Below, one piece after another: positions 1-5,025 of a DNA stretch of 5,025 nt. The DNA is from Bacteroidales bacterium. Its GTDB lineage: Bacteria > Bacteroidota > Bacteroidia > Bacteroidales > PUMT01. Both the position numbers and the translations under genes were made by a program. The stretch is from positions 1 to 5,025 of the forward strand of contig SLOS01000362.1 of NCBI GenBank assembly GCA_007132365.1. The letters run 5' to 3'. Numbering within the stretch: position 1 is the first letter of the stretch; each line of letters opens with the position of its first letter. A model generated the notes under the pieces. That model made no database searches and had not been told where the DNA came from. It saw only the letters and a program-made list of their open reading frames with translations.

Positions 1-447
1 CTCGAGAAAATTCAGCAGGATTATCAGTTCCAGCTTTTTCTTACAGCAGATAATACACTGAAGGGAAGCATAAAGAATGTAAAGGTCGATATTCTTGCCC
101 ACAGGTATCCTGAGTTAAATAGCCCTTCAGAAGTGGATGGTATCAGATTGCTTTCCCTGCCGGATATTATTGCAATGAAACTCAATGCTGTGTCGACCAG
201 CGGACAGCGATCCAAGGATTTTGTTGATATCTATTTCGCCTTGCAAAAATTTGAAATGAGCAGTTTAATCAGCTTCTACAAAGAAAAATACGGACAGGAA
301 AATGAGACGCACGTTATCAAGAGTCTCATTTATTTTGATGAAGTTGATCTGTCTGACTGGCCCGGACTTCTACATGACAAGAAACTGACATGGTCGCATG
401 TAAAAAAATGCATTGAAAAAAAAGTGATGGATTATGTACGAAAATGA
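1..447 (+). CDS. AbiEii/AbiGii-family nucleotidyltransferase (type IV toxin-like), 5'-truncated by window edge
   Basis: The frame is open from the first base to the TGA at 445-447, giving 148 visible C-terminal residues. An internal GTG at 133 is possible but unlikely as the true start, because recognisable family sequence lies before it. Seen: a VDIL strand (Asp about residue 30), which would supply an acidic residue of the nucleotidyltransferase fold, then LSLPDIIAMKLNAV (52-64) and SGQRSKDFVDIYFAL (67-81). The Lys, and the K/R-D-x-x-D-x-Y-F pattern, are the signature of AbiEii/AbiGii proteins, the toxin half of type IV toxin-antitoxin and abortive-infection systems, which transfer nucleotides to RNA targets. 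The G-S and D-x-D catalytic motifs lie outside the window. In AbiE systems the antitoxin gene (AbiEi) normally precedes the toxin, so it would also be outside. Bacteroidota carry many short stand-alone relatives, so a real toxin role is inference. The next gene starts within or just after its 3' end. Confidence 0.8.
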   Translation, partial: LEKIQQDYQFQLFLTADNTLKGSIKNVKVDILAHRYPELNSPSEVDGIRLLSLPDIIAMKLNAVSTSGQRSKDFVDIYFALQKFEMSSLISFYKEKYGQENETHVIKSLIYFDEVDLSDWPGLLHDKKLTWSHVKKCIEKKVMDYVRK

Positions 448-1081
448 CACCCTGAAGAAAATGAAGGTATTACTCGTCAACGGCAGTCCACATGAGAAAG
501 GATGCACCTACACGGCATTAAGCGAAATAGCCGAAACCATCGAAAAACAAGGTATTGAAGCAGAAATATTCCAGGTCGGCACCGATCCGGTATCCGGCTG
601 CCTGGGATGCGGCAGCTGCAGGAAAACAGGAAGATGCGTGATTGACGATGGAGTAAACGAATTCCTGGAAAAAGCAGAAAAGGCTAACGGGTTTGTTTTC
701 GGCTCTCCTGTGCATTTTGCCGCCGCATCGGGTATGCTTACCTCGTTTATGGACAGGGTATTCTATGCAGGCAGAAACAGGTTTGCCCACAAGCCCGGTG
801 CATCAGTCGTGAGCTGCCGCCGGGGTGGAGCAACCGCCACCTTTGACCAGATCAACAAGTATTTTACAATCAGCAACATGCCTGTAATCAGTTCCCAGTA
901 CTGGAACATGGTGCACGGCAATACCCCCGACGAGGTAAGGCAGGACAAAGAGGGACTGCAAACCATGCGCACCCTTGCCCGCAACCTTGCATGGCTGCTG
1001 AAGTGCATAAAGGCAGGAGAGGAGTCCGGGATAGAAATACCACCACCGGAAAAACCTGAAAGGACAAACTTTATCCGCTAA
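434..1081 (+). CDS. Flavodoxin-fold NAD(P)H-dependent oxidoreductase / iron-sulfur flavoprotein-like
   Basis: This 215-residue cytoplasmic protein belongs to the FMN_red/flavodoxin-like superfamily. Seen: an N-terminal beta strand and phosphate loop (KVLLVNGSPHEKGCT, residues 11-25) expected to bind the FMN phosphate; cysteines 56, 59, 62 and 68 in a CX2CX2CX5C pattern; and GSPVHFAAASGMLTSFMDR (90-108), the typical second flavin-site and dimer segment. The compact cysteine motif is the type that holds a 4Fe-4S cluster in archaeal and bacterial iron-sulfur flavoproteins, so electron transfer between cluster and FMN is likely but inferred; the substrate is unknown. The start is ambiguous. ATG 434 overlaps the upstream gene by 14 bp, whereas ATG 461 gives the family-typical MKVLLVNGSP start behind an A-rich leader and may be the real one. 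Tight spacing suggests co-transcription with the upstream nucleotidyltransferase gene, without showing a functional link. Confidence 0.85.
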   Translation: MYENDTLKKMKVLLVNGSPHEKGCTYTALSEIAETIEKQGIEAEIFQVGTDPVSGCLGCGSCRKTGRCVIDDGVNEFLEKAEKANGFVFGSPVHFAAASGMLTSFMDRVFYAGRNRFAHKPGASVVSCRRGGATATFDQINKYFTISNMPVISSQYWNMVHGNTPDEVRQDKEGLQTMRTLARNLAWLLKCIKAGEESGIEIPPPEKPERTNFIR

Positions 1082-1153
1082 ACCATAGCAGCGCTTTTAA
1101 AGTCTGAACCAGGAATTCAGGGCTGATACAAAAGCCGTCACCCGTTACACAAA

Positions 1154-1669
1154 TCACGAACTGAAAGTCTCCGCAACCCGGTAAACCGGTCCCTCAGGCC
1201 GGAGTTCGCTATTATACAGGTTGAAACAGTTTACGGTGAAGTCCGCTTCAAAAGGATTGGCCAGCCCTATCTCCTCAGTCACTACCCTGTAATCCTGCGG
1301 CAGCAGCCACTTTATCCGCGCAAGCGTGATATGGGCCTTAAGCCTTTCACTCACCTGAAAAACTGCGGCGATCTTATTGTAAAGTTCATACAGCTCTTCA
1401 GAATCTTGAAGTTCCAGCCATATCAGCCTGGGTTTCCTTTCGGGGAAGAGTTTGATCTCAGTGGTGGTAAGTTTAAAAGGGGAGAAGGAGAGATTTCGCA
1501 ATTCGGAGAATTTTTCCTCTGAGCCTGCATCGCCGAGGAAGAGCAGGGTGAGATGCAGGTTCTCCTTCCTGACAGGTTTCAGGCCCCTGAAGCCTCGTAA
1601 CGGTGCAATTATTTCTCCCAGTTCCTCTTTGATCGGAGCGGGGAGAGGTATGGCGATAAATTGTCTCAT
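1154..1669 (-). CDS. thpR: RNA 2',3'-cyclic phosphodiesterase (2H phosphoesterase, LigT/ThpR family)
   Basis: This 171-residue protein has the two signature H-x-T motifs of 2H phosphoesterases: HLT at residues 39-41 within NLHLTLLFLGD, and HIT at 113-115 within KAHITLARI. The two histidines are the catalytic pair. Family members hydrolyse RNA 2',3'-cyclic phosphates to 2'-phosphates, and older annotations call them 2'-5' RNA ligase. Other family marks are the MRQFIAIPLP opening strand, the LIW strand at 82-84, and the closing NLYNSELRPEGPVYRV. The residue before the second motif is Ala where Pro is usual (PHIT), probably tolerated. The start at 1669 fits the family N-terminus; an in-frame ATG 51 bp further upstream would add 17 residues that do not resemble the family. 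The gene lies 77 bp downstream of the acylphosphatase gene on the same strand, so they may be co-transcribed. It converges on the flavoprotein gene with 72 bp between stops. Confidence 0.9.
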   Translation of the reverse strand: MRQFIAIPLPAPIKEELGEIIAPLRGFRGLKPVRKENLHLTLLFLGDAGSEEKFSELRNLSFSPFKLTTTEIKLFPERKPRLIWLELQDSEELYELYNKIAAVFQVSERLKAHITLARIKWLLPQDYRVVTEEIGLANPFEADFTVNCFNLYNSELRPEGPVYRVAETFSS

Positions 1670-1746
1670 TATCAAATTATTATATGATAACAGCCATCTG
1701 GCTGGTTGCAAGGCATGCAACAGAGTTATGCGGTTAGCTGGTTTTG

Positions 1747-2022
1747 CTAATGCCTTATGTCAAAAATTGTATCGTCACAAACAGGCATCTCTTCTGTCTC
1801 TATCCGCTCGACCCTCGCAAAAGGAGGGCCTTTACGGCACCATAAAACAAACTCTCCAAGTGCCTTTTCTCCGGCTTCAGCCTCTGCATATACAGAGCCG
1901 TCGTGCATGTTTCTGACAAACCCATTTACGCCCAGGTACCTGGCCATTGTGCGCGTCTCGAACCTGTATGAAACCCCCTGTACGCGGCCGTATATCCGTA
2001 TTTTCAAACGTTTTTTCACCAT
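1747..2022 (-). CDS. Acylphosphatase
   Basis: This 91-residue protein has the full length of a stand-alone acylphosphatase (about 90-100 residues). These small cytoplasmic enzymes hydrolyse carboxyl-phosphate bonds, as in acetyl phosphate or 1,3-bisphosphoglycerate. Seen: the GRVQGVSYR signature at residues 12-20, whose Arg20 is the phosphate-binding catalytic arginine, and LGVNGFVRNMHDGSVYAEAEG-like sequence from 30 on, whose Asn38 orients the attacking water. Both catalytic residues are intact. ATG 2022 is chosen because MVKKRLKIRIYGRVQG is the usual start; an upstream in-frame ATG at 2082 adds 20 residues unlike the family. The A/T-rich leader has no Shine-Dalgarno sequence. The gene is divergent from the glutathione peroxidase gene across 170 bp and is followed on its own strand by thpR. 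Family conservation is strong; physiological substrate cannot be told from sequence. Confidence 0.93.
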   Translation of the reverse strand: MVKKRLKIRIYGRVQGVSYRFETRTMARYLGVNGFVRNMHDGSVYAEAEAGEKALGEFVLWCRKGPPFARVERIETEEMPVCDDTIFDIRH

Positions 2023-2095
2023 TGTAAAAATAATGTCAAAAAAGGAGGAAACAAAGCCACAGTTACCTGTTTTACTGAACATTCATCCTGCAAAA

Positions 2096-2127
2096 TTGTT
2101 ATTAGTAAAAATCATTTTCTAAATTGC
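2096..2127 (+). promoter_or_regulatory. Possible Bacteroidota-type promoter for the glutathione peroxidase gene
   Basis: A TTG at 2096-2098 and TAAATTGC at 2120-2127 are separated by 21 bp. This resembles the Bacteroidota primary sigma-factor pattern (TTTG, then about 19-21 bp, then TAnnTTTG), but the second box is one T short. Transcription would begin about 60 nt before the peroxidase ATG. The divergent region 2023-2192 must also hold the acylphosphatase promoter, which I could not assign. Confidence 0.25.
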
Positions 2128-2192
2128 AACTATTGAACCGGCAAAAAGGTAATTGTTAAACAAGGATAATTAATTATCACAAAACAAAAAAG

Positions 2193-2744
2193 ATGAAAAG
2201 AATAAGTTTTATTGTAGCAACACTGTTCCTAAGCACAATGGTTATGAATGCACAAAGTGAAACTACACTCCACGATTTTGTGGTTGAGGATATATTCGGC
2301 GACACCTTCGACCTTGCTGACCTTAAGGGCAGAAAGGTTTTGGTTGTCAATACGGCAAGTGAATGCGGACTGACTCCACAGTATGAATATTTACAATCGC
2401 TTTACGAAGAATTCGGTGGCGACAACTTCATAATAATAGGGTTCCCTGCCAACAATTTTGCCAACCAGGAGCCAGGCACAAATGAGGAGATAGCTCAGTT
2501 CTGCCAGGTAAACTACGGGGTTTCCTTCCCGATGATGTCAAAAATATCGGTAAGGGGTGATGACATACATCCTCTCTACCAGTGGCTTACCCAAAAGTCG
2601 CAGAACGGGGTATTAGATGCCGAGGTAACCTGGAACTTCCAGAAGTTCCTTGTCGACGAAAAGGGCAGGGTGGTAGATTATGCACCTCCCCGGGAGAACC
2701 CCCGTTCAGAAAAGATACTGAACTGGATCGCCTCCGGAAGCTGA
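2193..2744 (+). CDS. Exported glutathione peroxidase-family thiol peroxidase
   Basis: This 183-residue protein is a thioredoxin-fold peroxidase of the GPx family, reducing hydrogen or lipid hydroperoxides. Residues 1-20 look like a signal peptide (MKR, a hydrophobic core, then MNA before QSETT), so it probably works in the periplasm; no lipobox cysteine is visible. Seen: NTASECGLTPQY (53-64) with peroxidatic Cys58; GFPANNFANQEPG (83-95); QFCQVNYGVSFP (102-113) with Cys104; and WNF (147-149). The 46-residue gap from Cys58 to Cys104 equals that between the peroxidatic and resolving cysteines of yeast Orp1/Gpx3, which suggests a two-cysteine, thioredoxin-type mechanism rather than glutathione use. 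The usual FPCNQF motif is FPANNF here, so the middle Cys is Ala86 and the tetrad Gln is Asn88; the tetrad Trp147 and Asn148 remain. ATG 2193 follows an A-rich leader with no Shine-Dalgarno sequence. It appears monocistronic. Confidence 0.92.
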   Translation: MKRISFIVATLFLSTMVMNAQSETTLHDFVVEDIFGDTFDLADLKGRKVLVVNTASECGLTPQYEYLQSLYEEFGGDNFIIIGFPANNFANQEPGTNEEIAQFCQVNYGVSFPMMSKISVRGDDIHPLYQWLTQKSQNGVLDAEVTWNFQKFLVDEKGRVVDYAPPRENPRSEKILNWIASGS

Positions 2745-2773
2745 TAACCTCCAGCCGGCAGTCCGGTACCCCA

Positions 2774-2820
2774 ATAAAGTAAAACATTCCGGGATTAGCC
2801 TGAGTGCTGTATCCCGGAAT
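2774..2820 (-). terminator. Hairpin terminator of the repeat-protein gene, possibly bidirectional
   Basis: A perfect 10-bp inverted repeat (ATTCCGGGAT at 2786-2795 with ATCCCGGAAT at 2811-2820) encloses a 15-nt loop. Read on the minus strand it begins 5 bp after the stop codon of the repeat-protein gene and is followed by a T-rich run, GTTTTACTTTAT, as expected of an intrinsic terminator for that gene. The plus strand has no good T run after it, but the stem also lies 41 bp after the peroxidase stop and may stop transcription from that side as well. Confidence 0.7.
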
Positions 2821-2825
2821 TGATT

Positions 2826-5025
2826 CTATCTTGAAATCACAAATCTCCTGATCACAAACTCGCCGCCAGGCTCAAGTTCAACCCGCATCAGGTATACACC
2901 CGAGGGAAGGCTTCCTACAGCCAGATCCCTTGTATGGGCGTTTACATCAACATGCATAATTACCTGTCCGCTGATGTCTATAACCCGCAACTCCCTGATC
3001 ATCTGTTCTGATTCAACAATAATATGATCGTTTGCAGGGACCGGGGAGATTACCAGGCCACCATCTCCCGGATCAGATATGATATTTGCTAAATCAAAGT
3101 TTGCAGTAATAACAACATCCCTGCCGGGCATTGTGAAAATAAATCCGGGCTCAATACTTATTTCGATGCCCTCAGCATCAGTCCAGTTCACGAACAGCCA
3201 GTCATCTTCAGGAATCGCTGTAAGGCTGATCTCATCATTTATATTGAAGAACGGCTGGTCAGGATCGATTGATACCATGCCGGAACCAGCCGGTTCAATT
3301 TCCACGATAAGTGTATAGTCTTCAGGAGCAAAGTTGGCAATCAGCATGGCATCACCGGCCGGCATGCTATAATCAAATTCTGCCTGGTCGCTTACCTCTT
3401 CGCCTTCATTACCGGTCCACCTCACAAAAGTCCAGCCCTCTTCAGCAATAGCGGCCATAGATATCAAGTCACCAGCATTATAATGCTCCTTCACAGGATC
3501 GACGGATACACTTCCTGACCCTGCCGGTTCAACTTCAACAGACAGACTGTAGCTATGAGGTATAAAATGTGCTGTCAGTGTTACATCATGGTCGCGCATT
3601 ACAAAGGTAAAGCTCTCCTCAAAACTTATCACGACATCATCACTGTCGGTCCATTTGTAAAACTCCCAGCCCTCGGAAGCAGTCGCCGTTATGTCAACAT
3701 CCTCTCCTTTAAGGTAATTTCCGCCCCCTGACACAGTGCCGCCTTCAGTGGGCAAGGCTTCAAGAGTAAGGAGATAAAGCGTCGTGTCCCTGGGAACAAA
3801 ATTTGCTGTAAGATGACCACCCTCTGCAGGAATTATGAACTCAATCTCAGCAAGTTCACTGACCAGGTTATCATGCTGATCAGTCCAGTTCAGAAATTCC
3901 CATTCCGGTTCTGGAGATGCCGTCAGTATTACAGTATCGCCCATATTATAAAACTCCTTATCTGGATCAACGGTTACACTGCCTGACCCTGCCGGTTCAA
4001 CTTCAACAGACAGCGTCAGGTCGGCAAGTGCAAAGCTGGCTGTCAGGTGAACATCATCTGCCGGGAAAACTATCTCAAGATCGGTTTGATCACTTATGAC
4101 GTTATCCTGACCGTCCAGCCAGTTCATAAAGGTCCATCCAGATGCGGGAAAGGCAGTCAGAGTGACAGTATCGCCCATGTTATAATGCGTACTGTAGGGC
4201 TCAATTTCAACATTTCCTGCTGTTTCAGGCTCAATGCCAACGTTGAGAGAGTAGTTTTCAGGGAAGAGATATACAATTAATAATACCTCATTATTATGGA
4301 TAAGAGAGTTGTCCTCAAAGGTAAAGACAAAGCTCTGCTGATTACTGATCTGGTTGCCAAGACGATCAGCCCAGTATAGCAACCTGTATCCCTCGTTAGG
4401 CATCACTGTAAGTGTAACAGAGTCACCTAAATGGTAATAGTCCCTTTCAGGATCAACATTAATAATTCCAGTCTCCTCAGGCGAAACTGCTAATGTCAGC
4501 GTATAGTTTACCCTGGCAAACCGGGCTTCAAGAGTGCTGTTCTCAGCAGGCATAACAAAATCAAAGTCCGCGCTACCACTGATTTCATCATCACCATCAA
4601 ACCATCCGGCAAACTCCCATCCGGCTTCAGGTATTGCAGTAAGCTTAACAACATCACCAGCATGATAATACTCCTGATCAGGGTCAATATTCACCGTTCC
4701 CGCGATATCCGGATCAGCAAATACCGTAAGGGTATAATTAATCCTGGCAAAGTTCGCAGTAATTACAAGGTCCTCGCCAGGCATTGTCAGATCATAAACG
4801 GCCTGATCGTTTATCTCGTTTCCGTCGGCACCGGTCCAGTTAACAAACTGCCAGCCCTCAGCAGCCATTGCAGTCAGCGAAACCTCATCACCTTCATTAA
4901 AAATCTCCTGTTCAGGATCAATTATAACAGTGCCGGCATCTGCAGGATTTACCTCAACAATCAGCTCATGCAATCCAAAATTTGCAGTCAGGGTAATATC
5001 CCGGCCAGGCATTGTATAAAGAAAG
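2826..5025 (-). CDS. T9SS-secreted multi-repeat protein (InlB B-repeat-like), 5'-truncated by window edge
   Basis: The frame stays open to the right edge, giving 732 visible residues; the Met at 5012 sits inside a repeat and is not a start. Residue numbers here count from that Met. Seen: a partial repeat (to residue 12), eight tandem repeats of 76-85 residues (13-639), a short linker and a C-terminal T9SS sorting domain (about 653-728). Each repeat has a Y-T/S-L-x-V strand, a DPxxxxYxxGD turn, LTA, a GWxFxxW core and an end like MPxxDxxLTANF, matching the divergent InlB B-repeat (Flg_new_2, PF18998) family of beta-rich modules found in surface proteins. The protein is acidic, and its visible part has no cysteines. 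It is expected to cross the outer membrane through T9SS and be anchored or released, probably acting in adhesion or as a stalk for an N-terminal domain outside the window; that role is inference. A hairpin terminator follows the TAG stop. Confidence 0.88.
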   Translation of the reverse strand, partial: FLYTMPGRDITLTANFGLHELIVEVNPADAGTVIIDPEQEIFNEGDEVSLTAMAAEGWQFVNWTGADGNEINDQAVYDLTMPGEDLVITANFARINYTLTVFADPDIAGTVNIDPDQEYYHAGDVVKLTAIPEAGWEFAGWFDGDDEISGSADFDFVMPAENSTLEARFARVNYTLTLAVSPEETGIINVDPERDYYHLGDSVTLTVMPNEGYRLLYWADRLGNQISNQQSFVFTFEDNSLIHNNEVLLIVYLFPENYSLNVGIEPETAGNVEIEPYSTHYNMGDTVTLTAFPASGWTFMNWLDGQDNVISDQTDLEIVFPADDVHLTASFALADLTLSVEVEPAGSGSVTVDPDKEFYNMGDTVILTASPEPEWEFLNWTDQHDNLVSELAEIEFIIPAEGGHLTANFVPRDTTLYLLTLEALPTEGGTVSGGGNYLKGEDVDITATASEGWEFYKWTDSDDVVISFEESFTFVMRDHDVTLTAHFIPHSYSLSVEVEPAGSGSVSVDPVKEHYNAGDLISMAAIAEEGWTFVRWTGNEGEEVSDQAEFDYSMPAGDAMLIANFAPEDYTLIVEIEPAGSGMVSIDPDQPFFNINDEISLTAIPEDDWLFVNWTDAEGIEISIEPGFIFTMPGRDVVITANFDLANIISDPGDGGLVISPVPANDHIIVESEQMIRELRVIDISGQVIMHVDVNAHTRDLAVGSLPSGVYLMRVELEPGGEFVIRRFVISR
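2829..3056 (-). other. Type IX secretion C-terminal sorting domain (Por_Secre_tail type A)
   Basis: The last ~76 residues carry the ordered marks of a type A T9SS sorting signal: PVPANDHIIV near the start (the family's PNPAxD), ELRVIDISGQVI in the middle (VxDxxGxxV), LPSGVYLMRVE, and the terminal strand FVIRRFVISR. In known T9SS cargo this domain guides the protein through the outer-membrane translocon and is removed by the sortase PorU, often with attachment to A-LPS. About 13 residues (640-652, containing DPGDGG) link it to the last repeat. Confidence 0.9.
3096..5025 (-). repeat. Tandem InlB-B-like protein repeats, eight complete and one partial
   Basis: Units in protein order, by position: partial R0 4977-5025, R1 4749-4976, R2 4518-4748, R3 4263-4517, R4 4032-4262, R5 3798-4031, R6 3564-3797, R7 3330-3563, R8 3096-3329. 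Lengths are 76, 77, 85, 77, 78, 78, 78 and 78 residues for R1-R8, so the four units next to the C-terminus are exactly equal. R5, R7 and R8 share EPAGSG and are the closest to one another. R3 is the most worn and longest: the GW-core is GYRLLYW and the LTANF end is lost. R6 lacks the DPxxxF/Y turn and has GGTVSGGGNY, closer to the general family pattern. Unit borders are placed after the ANF end and are a convention. Confidence 0.88.
3496..4013. repeat. Near-identical 50-bp direct repeat in units R7 and R5
   Basis: The copies are 3496-3545 (R7) and 3964-4013 (R5). They differ at three positions, and the last 32 bp (3514-3545 and 3982-4013) are identical. They encode the LSVEVEPAGSGSV-S/T-VDP stretch. 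Their offset of 468 bp is exactly two 78-residue units, so they stay in register across the intervening R6. Third codon positions are kept, which points to recent duplication or gene conversion rather than protein-level constraint alone. Confidence 0.85.

Noticed and set aside
133..447. GTG-initiated 104-residue version of the nucleotidyltransferase gene
   Set aside because: The frame is open to the left edge and already shows family-like sequence, including the VDIL strand, so the gene starts outside the window.
1104..1120. CTGAA/TTCAG hairpin between the convergent flavoprotein and thpR genes
   Set aside because: The 5-bp stem with a 7-nt loop and only a weak T stretch on the minus side is not clearly above chance.
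1691..1721. Two small adjacent hairpins (CAGCC/GGCTG, GTTGCA/TGCAAC) between acylphosphatase and thpR
   Set aside because: Stems of 5 and 6 bp with no T run on the minus strand are too weak to call a terminator or a regulatory RNA.
1452..1916. A 154-codon plus-strand open frame antisense to thpR and the acylphosphatase 3' end
   Set aside because: Both opposite-strand genes are well supported by conserved motifs; this frame shows none.
2038..2050. GGAGGAAA sequence on the plus strand resembling a Shine-Dalgarno site
   Set aside because: No start codon with a credible coding frame follows at the right distance, and Bacteroidota rarely use such sites.
1757..2122. A 121-codon plus-strand open frame across the acylphosphatase gene
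   Set aside because: It is antisense to a gene with intact catalytic motifs, and its translation resembles no family I recognise.
3096..5025. Regular ~234-bp periodicity considered as a CRISPR-like or satellite DNA repeat
   Set aside because: The period is explained by 78-residue protein modules in one long open frame; DNA identity between most units is low.

Overview
The window looks like a chromosomal segment from a member of the Bacteroidota. The best evidence is the large minus-strand gene at the right end, whose protein finishes in a type IX secretion (T9SS, Por-type) C-terminal sorting domain, a system confined to that phylum. The A-rich leaders before start codons, without Shine-Dalgarno sequences, agree with this. 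No rRNA, tRNA, CRISPR array, insertion sequence or phage gene is visible.

Layout, left to right. (1) Positions 1-447 (+) hold the C-terminal part of an AbiEii/AbiGii-type nucleotidyltransferase, cut by the window edge. It overlaps or abuts (2) a flavodoxin-fold NAD(P)H-dependent oxidoreductase at 434-1081 (+) that carries a compact four-cysteine motif like that of iron-sulfur flavoproteins. (3) Facing this pair are two minus-strand genes for small phosphoester/phosphoanhydride enzymes: acylphosphatase (1747-2022), then the 2H-family RNA 2',3'-cyclic phosphodiesterase ThpR (1154-1669). (4) A divergent 170-bp intergenic region separates acylphosphatase from an exported, thioredoxin-type glutathione peroxidase at 2193-2744 (+). 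(5) After a strong hairpin at 2786-2820 comes the C-terminal part of a large secreted protein (2826 to beyond 5025, minus). It has eight complete and one partial tandem InlB-B-like (Flg_new_2-type) repeats followed by the T9SS sorting domain.

Most of the window is ordinary housekeeping and stress-response content with no obvious shared pathway. The exported peroxidase and the T9SS protein both act outside the cytoplasm, but they are convergent and probably independent. The accessory-type content is the toxin-like nucleotidyltransferase at the left edge and the repeat protein at the right. The repeat array is the most interesting part: its units differ in age and regularity, with one 50-bp block almost identical between two non-adjacent units. 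I see no convincing new multi-gene system. Both edge genes are incomplete, so their partners cannot be judged.
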